From Pseudomonadota bacterium (GTDB taxonomy: Bacteria > Desulfobacterota > JADFVX01), in assembly GCA_015222555.1 (NCBI GenBank), contig JADFVM010000271.1:1-10001 (forward strand): DNA of 10,001 nt, read 5' to 3'. The position numbers and the translations under genes were made by a program. Position 1 is the stretch's first letter. Each line of letters begins with the position of its first letter. A model generated the notes under the pieces. That model made no database searches and was not told the origin of the DNA. It saw nothing but the letters and a program-made list of their open reading frames with translations. Positions 1 to 5,699 of the stretch are shown one piece after another.

Positions 1-513
1 AAGATGCTCGCTTCGGGGCAGATTAACATTGATCCTCCGCGGGTCAAAACGGCAATAGCCAGATATTTTAACCATTCCGAACAAGTTCCAACTGCCATAG
101 AGTTTTTCACTGAGATGAAGAATTTCCATGTCAACAAAATGAAGGGGCTTATGGTGCAAAAAATGCCGGGTGCTGATACGGAAAGATTTGTTGAAGTACT
201 TGAGCTTTTTAATGATGGAAGAATTAGAAAAGAACTTTCTAAATCAAATCAACTTCTGGACTTCCTCAAAATTACTGGACTTAAGGATCTAAAGCTTCTT
301 AAACGCTCTCCCCTCAACTTTTCATGCCACTGCAGCTATATAAAATCGGTGGCCATTCTTCATACCCTCCCGGAACATGATTTGAAGGAGATGTTAAAAG
401 AAAAAAAACCTCAAAAAGTGGTCTGTCATTTTTGCGGTGAAACGTATAATGTCAAGGAATCGGATCTAGCCATGATATTGCTGGAAAAATCCAATGATAT
501 TCCTGAAGTTTAA
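1..513 (+). CDS. hslO: Hsp33 redox-regulated chaperone, C-terminal part (5' end outside window)
   Basis: Hsp33 is a cytosolic holdase chaperone switched on by oxidative unfolding of a C-terminal zinc centre. The frame is open from base 1, so the gene begins upstream; 170 residues are visible. Counting from the ATG at base 4, the segment YFNHSEQVPTAI (residues 21-32) matches the family's Y-x-x-x-SEQ-x-P-(T/S)-A core motif. The zinc/redox switch is complete: CHC at 108-110 and CHFCG at 141-145. The spacing between the two cysteine pairs (31 residues from the second to the third cysteine) is the same as I recall for the E. coli protein, which suggests about 120 residues are missing. The sequence between core and zinc centre is rather divergent. 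The ATG at base 4 is internal, not the start. A 46-base gap separates it from the next gene on the same strand, so the two are probably co-transcribed. Confidence 0.9.
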   Translation, partial: KMLASGQINIDPPRVKTAIARYFNHSEQVPTAIEFFTEMKNFHVNKMKGLMVQKMPGADTERFVEVLELFNDGRIRKELSKSNQLLDFLKITGLKDLKLLKRSPLNFSCHCSYIKSVAILHTLPEHDLKEMLKEKKPQKVVCHFCGETYNVKESDLAMILLEKSNDIPEV

Positions 514-559
514 AGGCCTAGACGGGAACAGGAGATAAGGTAAAGGGAATAGACGGAAT

Positions 560-853
560 ATGATGAGGCAAGATGGAGATCTTGAAAATATCCCCGGCAT
601 TGGGAAAAAGATATCGGAAAAGCTCAATGAGATCGGGGTTTACAAAGTAAGTGAGCTGAAGGGGAAAGACCCTGAGGACTTATACCGAAAGCTCGAGCTG
701 CAAAAAGGCAAGCCCATAGACAGATGTGTCCTTTATGTCTTCCGCTGCGCTGTCTATTTTGCAGAGAATGAAAAACATGATCCCTCACTGCTTAAATGGT
801 GGAACTGGAAAGATAGGGACCAGGAAGCTGGAAAAAGAGATTCTTTTTCTTAA
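560..853 (+). CDS. Helix-hairpin-helix protein of the Cdd1 ('pathogenicity locus') family
   Basis: A 97-residue soluble protein. Residues 8-30 (LENIPGIGKKISEKL then NEIGV) form a classic helix-hairpin-helix, normally a sequence-independent DNA-backbone binding element. It is followed by a conserved block DRCVLYVFRCAVYFA at 54-68 with two cysteines (C56, C63) and WWNWKD at 80-85, which I recognise from the Cdd1 family (named after a C. difficile gene, biochemical role unknown). The last dozen residues are polar and unconserved in appearance. Two adjacent ATG codons (560 and 563) are possible starts; a purine-rich stretch AAAGGG at 542-547 and another at 553-558 could act as Shine-Dalgarno sites, so the exact start is uncertain by one codon. 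It follows hslO on the same strand and ends 13 bases before the convergent membrane-protein gene. DNA binding is inferred from the fold only. Confidence 0.8.
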   Translation: MMRQDGDLENIPGIGKKISEKLNEIGVYKVSELKGKDPEDLYRKLELQKGKPIDRCVLYVFRCAVYFAENEKHDPSLLKWWNWKDRDQEAGKRDSFS

Positions 854-866
854 CCTGTTGCAGGTC

Positions 867-1484
867 TCAAAGTACATAAATAAGAATAGTGAAATAATGG
901 CAAATGCTCCCAGCCAGTACGAAGAGATGCCAGATCCCGTGGAAGTGGCGCACTTTTTTGTCAAAGGCGTAAAAGCCAGTACCCGATGTATATAAAATGC
1001 CGCCGGCAAGGAGCCAGGCAAAACCTGACATTGGTAGAGCTTGCAGGAGTGGACGGAGTGCTACCAGAACCATCCAGCCCATAACAAGATAAATGATTAA
1101 GGGAAGGACCCGATTCCCTTTTGTTGGAAAAGATTCGAGCAGAATCCCCAGGACCGCCAGACCCCAGACAGTGCCGAAGATGGTCCAACCCCAGGCGCCG
1201 TGAAGAGTAACCAGTGTGAATGGGGTGTAGGTGCCGGCAATGAGGAGGTAGATGGCAAAATGGTCTAGCTTGCGGAAAAAGGCTTTCCCTTTGCCCGGCA
1301 GGCTGTGATAGAGCGCTGAAAAGGTGTAAAGCAGAAAGAGAGTGGCTCCGTAAATGCTGAAACTGACGATCTTCCAGAGATCGCCCTGTTGGGCGGCCAT
1401 TACCACCAGTATAACCAGACCGGCCAGTGCCATAGCCGCCCCGATGATATGACTGATGCTGTTTAAAAACTCCCCTTTGTACAC
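867..1484 (-). CDS. Hemolysin III / PAQR-family seven-helix membrane protein
   Basis: A 205-residue integral inner-membrane protein of the hemolysin III (YqfA/TrhA, PAQR) family. About seven hydrophobic segments are visible, near residues 14-31, 41-58, 75-92, 98-116, 126-144, 154-172 and 187-204. The family's putative metal-site motifs are all present: N8-SISH ending at H12, SALYHS at 56-61 (S56, H60), LDH at 73-75 (D74), AGTYTPF at 83-89, and HGIWH at 182-186 (an HxxxH pair). The start is a GTG at 1484, supported by AAGGGGG seven bases upstream. Bacterial members are named after a haemolytic activity reported for a Bacillus homologue, but the role is not settled; eukaryotic relatives are receptors or ceramidase-like. 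It is transcribed divergently from dapL and convergently with the Cdd1-family gene, so probably as a single-gene unit. Confidence 0.9.
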   Translation of the reverse strand: MYKGEFLNSISHIIGAAMALAGLVILVVMAAQQGDLWKIVSFSIYGATLFLLYTFSALYHSLPGKGKAFFRKLDHFAIYLLIAGTYTPFTLVTLHGAWGWTIFGTVWGLAVLGILLESFPTKGNRVLPLIIYLVMGWMVLVALRPLLQALPMSGFAWLLAGGILYTSGTGFYAFDKKVRHFHGIWHLFVLAGSICHYFTILIYVL

Positions 1485-1529
1485 CGTTGCGCCCCCTTAA
1501 CCCGGCTATTGCCTGTCTCAGACATGCTA

Positions 1530-1558
1530 ATTATATCGTAATACCAATCGAGGGTAAA
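1530..1558 (-). promoter_or_regulatory. Probable sigma70 promoter for the hemolysin III gene
   Basis: On the minus strand a perfect -10 box TATAAT (1535-1530) lies 17 bases downstream of TTTACC (1558-1553, four of six matches to the -35 consensus). The predicted start of transcription is near 1523, giving a leader of about 40 bases before the GTG at 1484. Sequence match only. Confidence 0.5.
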
Positions 1559-1563
1559 GCTTG

Positions 1564-1575
1564 CAAGTATACTTG
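1564..1575. promoter_or_regulatory. 12-bp perfect palindrome between divergent promoters (possible operator)
   Basis: CAAGTATACTTG is identical on both strands. It sits five bases upstream of the -35 box of the hemolysin III promoter and about 63 bases upstream of the dapL -35 box. A looser dyad, AAAGAG-t-CTCTTT, follows at 1583-1595. Position and symmetry suit a dimeric regulator, but no regulator is encoded nearby and a 12-bp palindrome in A+T-rich spacer DNA can occur by chance. Confidence 0.25.
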
Positions 1576-1638
1576 GTTTAAAAAAGAGTCTCTTTGTTAA
1601 TGCAATTCAAAAACCTGATTCTCTCATTTTTCTCTATA

Positions 1639-1667
1639 TTTACAAGCTCACCAATATCTGATATGAT
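1639..1667 (+). promoter_or_regulatory. sigma70-type promoter of dapL
   Basis: TTTACA at 1639-1644 (five of six -35 matches), a 17-base spacer, then TATGAT at 1662-1667 (five of six -10 matches). Transcription should begin near 1674, leaving a leader of about 30 bases that carries the Shine-Dalgarno sequence of dapL. Confidence 0.65.
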
Positions 1668-1694
1668 GTGCAGCTTTATTTTTTAGATTAATAT

Positions 1695-1700
1695 GGAGGA
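1695..1700 (+). promoter_or_regulatory. Shine-Dalgarno sequence that sets the dapL start
   Basis: GGAGGA lies four bases before the ATG at 1705. An in-frame ATG at 1693 overlaps this site and has no Shine-Dalgarno sequence of its own, so the longer reading (417 residues) is very unlikely and the 413-residue form starting MSEETY is preferred. Confidence 0.8.
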
Positions 1701-1704
1701 ATTC

Positions 1705-2946
1705 ATGTCAGAAGAGACTTACATTCAAGGCCTCATTGCCGAGCGCATTGGTGGGAAGATGTTCGGTAAAGATACGAAGATTTATAAATTTGAAAAGATT
1801 AAACGGGCAAAGGCTTCAGCCAAAGCAGCCCATCCTGGAGTTGAGCTTATTGATATGGGTGTGGGTGAACCCGATGAGATGGCTTTTCCCGGCGTCGTTA
1901 AGGTGTTACAGGCAGAGGCGGGAAAGCCTGAAAACAGGGGATATGCCGATAACGGAATTGAGGACTTGAAAGAGACTGCTGTAAAATATATGGACCGCGT
2001 TTTCGATGTTAAGGGCCTCGATCCAAAAACAGAAGTGGTTCACTCCATTGGCTCAAAACCAGCCCTTGCTATGATGGCCTCCTGTTTTATCAATCCCGGT
2101 GATGTGATGCTCATGACTGTCCCCGGTTATCCTGTTACAGCGACGCACACTGCCTGGTATGACGGTGACGTTCATCCGCTGCCGCTGCTGCAGGAGAATG
2201 GCTTCTTGCCCGATCTGAAAGGCATTCCTGCAGAGATCGCTAAAAAGGCGAAACTACTCTACTTAAACTATCCCAATAACCCAACAGGCGCGCAGGCAAC
2301 GATGGAGTTCTACGAAGAAGCCATCGACTGGGCCAGGGAAAATGAGGTTGTGATTATTCAGGATGCCGCCTATGGCGCACTTGTCTATGAAGGAAGGAAG
2401 CCACTTTCCATTTTGTCCGTTGCCGGTGCAAAGGATGTGGCGGTAGAGATCCACTCCTTTTCCAAGGCATTTAACATGACGGGCTGGCGCCTTGCCTTTG
2501 TCTGCGGAAATCCATTAGTTGTCAGTGCCTTTGCCAATGTGAAAGATAATTATGATTCCGGTCAGTTTATTCCCATTCAAAAAGCCGGCATCTATTGCCT
2601 CGAAAATCCTGAAATTACAGAGGTCATTGCGGGCAAATATGAAAGACGGCTAAAAATGCTCGTCGACGCACTCAATTCAATGGGGTTTAAGGCATCCATG
2701 CCGGGTGGAACATTTTATCTCTATGTAAGGGCGCCAAGGGGTGTTAAAGGAGGACCGTCCTTTCAAAGCGGCGAGGATTTCTCGCAGTTTCTTATAAAGG
2801 AAAAACTGATTTCCACTGTCCCATGGGATGATGCCGGCGCCTATGTTCGTTTTGCTGCCTGTTTCATTGCACCTACACTGGATGAAGAAAACAGGGTGAT
2901 TGAAGAGATTAAGGTGAGACTCTCTGACATCCCCTTTGAGTTTTAA
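1705..2946 (+). CDS. dapL: LL-diaminopimelate aminotransferase
   Basis: A cytosolic PLP-dependent class I/II (fold type I) aminotransferase that converts tetrahydrodipicolinate directly to LL-2,6-diaminopimelate using glutamate, bypassing the acylated DapD-DapC-DapE route to lysine and peptidoglycan. The protein is 413 residues, close to the usual DapL length of about 410. Visible landmarks: MGVGEPDE at 51-58, the NYPNNPTG loop at 188-195, D220 and Y223 (IIQDAAY) for the pyridine ring, SFSKAFNMTGWR at 251-262 with the Schiff-base lysine K254 and phosphate-contact R262, and R382 in YVRFAACF as the expected substrate-carboxylate arginine. The KAFNMTGWR and GSKPAL segments are typical of DapL rather than aspartate aminotransferase, but a related diaminopimelate/aromatic transaminase cannot be fully excluded. 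It has its own promoter and terminator, so it appears monocistronic. Confidence 0.9.
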   Translation: MSEETYIQGLIAERIGGKMFGKDTKIYKFEKIKRAKASAKAAHPGVELIDMGVGEPDEMAFPGVVKVLQAEAGKPENRGYADNGIEDLKETAVKYMDRVFDVKGLDPKTEVVHSIGSKPALAMMASCFINPGDVMLMTVPGYPVTATHTAWYDGDVHPLPLLQENGFLPDLKGIPAEIAKKAKLLYLNYPNNPTGAQATMEFYEEAIDWARENEVVIIQDAAYGALVYEGRKPLSILSVAGAKDVAVEIHSFSKAFNMTGWRLAFVCGNPLVVSAFANVKDNYDSGQFIPIQKAGIYCLENPEITEVIAGKYERRLKMLVDALNSMGFKASMPGGTFYLYVRAPRGVKGGPSFQSGEDFSQFLIKEKLISTVPWDDAGAYVRFAACFIAPTLDEENRVIEEIKVRLSDIPFEF

Positions 2947-2972
2947 CTAAGGCAGACTGGATATGTGATGAA

Positions 2973-3011
2973 ACCCACCTTGAGCTCTATTGACTCAAGG
3001 GGGTCTTTTTT
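2973..3011 (+). terminator. Rho-independent terminator after dapL
   Basis: ACCCACCTTGAG (2973-2984) pairs with CTCAAGGGGGT (2994-3004) across a nine-base loop, with one irregularity in the stem, and is followed by TTTTTT at 3006-3011. It lies 27 bases past the dapL stop codon and separates dapL from hemY. Confidence 0.85.
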
Positions 3012-3206
3012 ATAGATTAGGTTCTCTTAGAAAATAGATTCTTTTGTGTTTTTGTTAAGAGTACATGATGTCCATACCCCGGAACCGCTGTAGGGCAGGG
3101 ATTTTTTCTTCGAACAATCGCCCTATGAAGACTAGCTGCGAAGACTTGATTTGCCCAGCCTTATCAGTTGTTTATTAATTTTCTCGCAAAAAAAAGGAAG
3201 TCTCAA

Positions 3207-4559
3207 ATGTCGAAAAAAATTGCCGTTGTCGGCGGTGGTATCTCAGGCCTCACCGCAGCCTACAGATTGATGAATGAAGGTTGTGACGTCAGCCTTTTTG
3301 AAAAGAAGGAACAGGGTGGGGGGGCTATAAGAACTGGCAAAGAGGAGGGCTATCTCTTTGAATATGGCCCAAATTCAACGATGAACTCTAATGATGAGAT
3401 AGATCAACTTTGTAAATTGCTCGGCCTGGAGGATGAACGTGTTTTTGGAAGAGCGGTGTCGAAAAAGCGATATGTAGTGAGATATGGCAGGCCCATCGCT
3501 ACCCCTGCAGGGCTTATGGGGTTTATAAAGTCTGATCTCTGGACGGCATCGGGAAAACTCAGGATCTTCAAGGATATATTTGTCGGCAGGCATAAAGGCG
3601 GTGAAGAAAGTGTGGCGGACTATGTAAGACGCAGGGTGGGTAAAGAATTGCTTGATTATGGCCTCGATCCCTTTGTTTCCGGTGTTTATGCCGGTGATCC
3701 TGAAAAACTGTCACTTAAAAGTACCTTCCCTAAAATGGCGGCACTGGAAGAAGAGTATGGCAGTATCATTCGAGGGGCCATAAAAAAGGGACTTAAGGGC
3801 GGCCCGAAAAGTACGCGTCAAAAGGGGATATTTTCTTTCAAAGAGGGGATGGACGTGTTACCCAAAGCGCTTACTGATGCGCTTGCTGAACGGTTCAGGG
3901 GCGGAACAGCTGTTGAAGGAATTAAAAAGAATAAGGGCAGATACCTACTCACTCTGACGGGAGGAGAATATACTGAAGCGGATGAGGTCATACTTTCCTC
4001 TCCCGCCTATATTAATTCAAAAATTATTTCCAGTCTTTCACCTGAGGCTTCCAGGCTGCTGAAGGGCATAGAGTATGCGCCCCTTGTTATTGTTTATTTA
4101 GGTTTTAACCGGAAGGACGTTGCGCATCCCCTGGATGGCTTTGGCTGTCTTATTCCCGGTAAAGAGGGGAAAAAACTTCTTGGCTCACTCTGGAACAGTT
4201 CCATGTTCCCCGGCAGGGTTCCTGAAGGCAAGGTCTGTTTGACAAATTTTGTCGGTGGAGCCAGAAATCCGTCTATTGTGGACAGAAGCGACAAAGAAAT
4301 TTTGTCCACAATCATGACAGACCTGAACGCGCTCTTTGGCGTTAAAGGGGACCCGACCTTTATTAAAATTATAAAGCATAAGAAAGCTATCCCGCAGTAT
4401 AATCTGGGTCATGGAAAAAAGCTGGATGCACTCTCCAGGGCCATGGACTCATTACCCGGCATTCATCTTCTCGGAAACTATCTGCAGGGGGTATCTGTTG
4501 CCGATTGCGTTAAGAATGGGGTGGAGATGGCGATGAAGGTGAAGAAAAGGGTGGGGTAA
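3207..4559 (+). CDS. hemY: Protoporphyrinogen oxidase, HemY type (FAD-dependent)
   Basis: Oxidises protoporphyrinogen IX (or, in the Gram-positive pathway, coproporphyrinogen III) to the porphyrin late in heme synthesis; a peripheral-membrane or cytosolic flavoprotein. The 450-residue length fits the family. The N-terminal FAD-binding dinucleotide fold is clear (VVGGGISG at 7-14, then the acidic F31-E32 end of strand two and GGGAIRT at 37-43). Family landmarks follow: DPFVSGVYAGDP at 154-165, AIPQY at 394-398, and the C-terminal FAD-binding segment LLGNYLQGVSVADCV at 421-435. The ATG at 3207 is chosen because AAGGAAG at 3194-3200 is well spaced and the dinucleotide motif begins immediately; the in-frame ATG at 3168 would add 13 unconserved residues. 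The 195 bases between the dapL terminator and this start contain only a weak inverted repeat (TAGGGC at 3091-3096, GCCCTA at 3120-3125) and no promoter I can defend. Which porphyrin(ogen) it prefers cannot be read here. Confidence 0.88.
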   Translation: MSKKIAVVGGGISGLTAAYRLMNEGCDVSLFEKKEQGGGAIRTGKEEGYLFEYGPNSTMNSNDEIDQLCKLLGLEDERVFGRAVSKKRYVVRYGRPIATPAGLMGFIKSDLWTASGKLRIFKDIFVGRHKGGEESVADYVRRRVGKELLDYGLDPFVSGVYAGDPEKLSLKSTFPKMAALEEEYGSIIRGAIKKGLKGGPKSTRQKGIFSFKEGMDVLPKALTDALAERFRGGTAVEGIKKNKGRYLLTLTGGEYTEADEVILSSPAYINSKIISSLSPEASRLLKGIEYAPLVIVYLGFNRKDVAHPLDGFGCLIPGKEGKKLLGSLWNSSMFPGRVPEGKVCLTNFVGGARNPSIVDRSDKEILSTIMTDLNALFGVKGDPTFIKIIKHKKAIPQYNLGHGKKLDALSRAMDSLPGIHLLGNYLQGVSVADCVKNGVEMAMKVKKRVG

Positions 4560-4578
4560 GACGGTTAATGTAGCTGGT

Positions 4579-4641
4579 TGTCATTCCAGCGCAGGCGGGA
4601 ATCCACTGCTGTGATGCCCGTTAATAAACTCCGGCATGACA
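4579..4641. repeat. Imperfect GTCATTCC-type palindromic repeat (63 bases)
   Basis: The element opens with TGTCATTCC and closes with ATGACA (4636-4641), giving a six-base terminal inverted repeat. The left half folds on itself: ATTCC at 4583-4587 pairs with GGAAT at 4598-4602, extended by GC/GC after one mismatch. The opening bases are shared with the fuller element at 9656-9741, so these are probably two members of one dispersed family, this one being degenerate on its right side. It starts 20 bases after the hemY stop codon and could serve as its transcript end. Confidence 0.6.
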
Positions 4642-4660
4642 GCTAATTGTTAGAACGATT

Positions 4661-4711
4661 CATACTTTTCTTTGCCGGCTTTTATGCTCGTTAGGGTGAA
4701 AGAAAAGTATG
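4661..4711. repeat. Inverted repeat with 13-bp perfect arms
   Basis: CATACTTTTCTTT (4661-4673) is exactly complementary to AAAGAAAAGTATG (4699-4711), with a 25-base loop. No T-run follows on either strand, so it is not a typical terminator even though it lies between the convergent ends of hemY and the tlyA operon. From memory, an AAAGAAAAGTA(T/A)G core occurs as a short intergenic motif in other proteobacterial genomes, which makes a dispersed element possible; this was not checked. Confidence 0.6.
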
Positions 4712-4834
4712 CAAAGGTCAATCCCCCCCCCAACTTGTCTGCGGCGGATCTATTAACTCGCTTCGCACAGACAGAATAGACCCTTCTTCCGCACAGTCAA
4801 CTGCTCCGCTCTGCTTCGTTGAACGGGAGATTAT
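4712..4834. other. Gene-free spacer with a nine-C run and an imperfect hairpin
   Basis: Together with the two repeats above this makes up the 275-base spacer between the convergent hemY and tlyA genes. A run of nine C covers 4723-4731. TGTCTGCG (4736-4743) can pair with CGCACAGACA (4764-4773), leaving two bases bulged. A looser pairing of GTCAAC with GTTGAAC follows near 4797-4825. No open frame, ribosome binding site or T-tailed hairpin was found. The whole block from 4661 may be one composite element. Confidence 0.5.
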
Positions 4835-5587
4835 TCAGACAGCGTTTCTTTTCTTGATATAAATAAGAATCTCCCTGTTCCCCTTGGCACCTAAAATTGG
4901 TGACTCAATGGTCCCTTTCGTGGTCAGTCCCAGTTGTTTAATGAAACATATTATATCATCAATAACCTGATCAACCTTGTCAGGATCTTTAACAATTCCT
5001 CCTTTTCCTACTTCACCTTTACCAACTTCGAACTGGGGTTTGATAAGTGCCACGATTTCAGCTTCCTCTTTTAAAAGAGGTAAAATATGACGAAGGACCT
5101 TGGTTAATGAGATAAAAGAGACGTCTATGACGGCAAGGTCTGCCTTCTCAGGGATTCCCTCAGGTGGCAGGTCTCTAATATTTGTTCTTTCTATCGATGT
5201 GACTCTCGGATCGTTTTTGACCTTAAGGTCCATTTGACCGTATCCCACATCGATGGCGTAAACTTTCTGAATATCCCGCTGTAACAGACAGTCCGTAAAT
5301 CCTCCTGTAGAGGCCCCCACATCGATGGCGACCTTTCCCCCCACATTGATATTAAAGTGTTGAATAGCATGTTCCAGTTTCAGACCGCCCCGGCTGACGA
5401 AGGGCATCTGCTCGCCCCGGATGCGAATGTCGGAGTCGACGGGCACCAGGGTGCCTGCCTTGTCCACTCTATTGTCGTTGACAATGATCTGGCCCGCCAT
5501 GATAAGCGCTTTTGCTTTTTCCCTGGATTGTACAAGTCCTTTATTGAAAAGTAGTTTATCTATTCGCTCTTTTTGAATCGTAGTCAT
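4835..5587 (-). CDS. tlyA: TlyA-family rRNA (cytidine-2'-O)-methyltransferase
   Basis: Uses S-adenosylmethionine to methylate ribose 2'-hydroxyls; characterised TlyA proteins modify 23S C1920 and, in some species, 16S C1409 (E. coli numbering), and loss gives capreomycin resistance in mycobacteria. The 250-residue protein has an N-terminal S4 RNA-binding domain (about 6-62, with SREKAKALIMAGQIIVN at 21-37), the linker motif VSRGGLKLE at 64-72, and a FtsJ/RrmJ-like methyltransferase domain: DVGASTGGFTDCLLQ at 89-103 for cofactor, DVGYGQ at 113-118, VIDVSFIS at 153-160, IKPQFEVGK at 182-190, and GNREILIYI at 236-244. The K-D-K-E catalytic set is present as K70, D155, K183 and E239. The start is firm because an in-frame stop lies 15 bases upstream, although the Shine-Dalgarno sequence is poor. 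It is last in the operon, 112 bases after dxs. 'Hemolysin' in older names is misleading. Confidence 0.92.
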   Translation of the reverse strand: MTTIQKERIDKLLFNKGLVQSREKAKALIMAGQIIVNDNRVDKAGTLVPVDSDIRIRGEQMPFVSRGGLKLEHAIQHFNINVGGKVAIDVGASTGGFTDCLLQRDIQKVYAIDVGYGQMDLKVKNDPRVTSIERTNIRDLPPEGIPEKADLAVIDVSFISLTKVLRHILPLLKEEAEIVALIKPQFEVGKGEVGKGGIVKDPDKVDQVIDDIICFIKQLGLTTKGTIESPILGAKGNREILIYIKKRNAV

Positions 5588-5699
5588 TGGTAAGTCAGTT
5601 TATAGGTGGGAATCTGATTTAGAATGGATGCATACTCTTGTTGAAGAAAAAGTGAAGGCCATAGCGCTTGAACCTTATACGTGGGAAGCAAGTATCGAC

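Noticed and set aside
3091..3125. TAGGGC / GCCCTA inverted repeat upstream of hemY as a riboswitch or operator
   Set aside because: Only six paired bases over a 23-base loop, with no further conserved structure or terminator-like alternative pairing.
3168..3206. Earlier in-frame ATG for hemY
   Set aside because: It adds 13 lysine-rich residues ahead of a dinucleotide-binding fold that normally begins near residue 4, and AAGGAAG sits inside the extension where it serves the ATG at 3207.
4661..4711. The 13-bp inverted repeat as an ordinary rho-independent terminator
   Set aside because: The stem is A+T-rich, the loop is 25 bases, and neither strand has a T-run after it.
4723..4731. Nine-C run as a phase-variation tract
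   Set aside because: It is not inside a coding frame nor between recognisable promoter boxes, so slippage would have no obvious switch effect.
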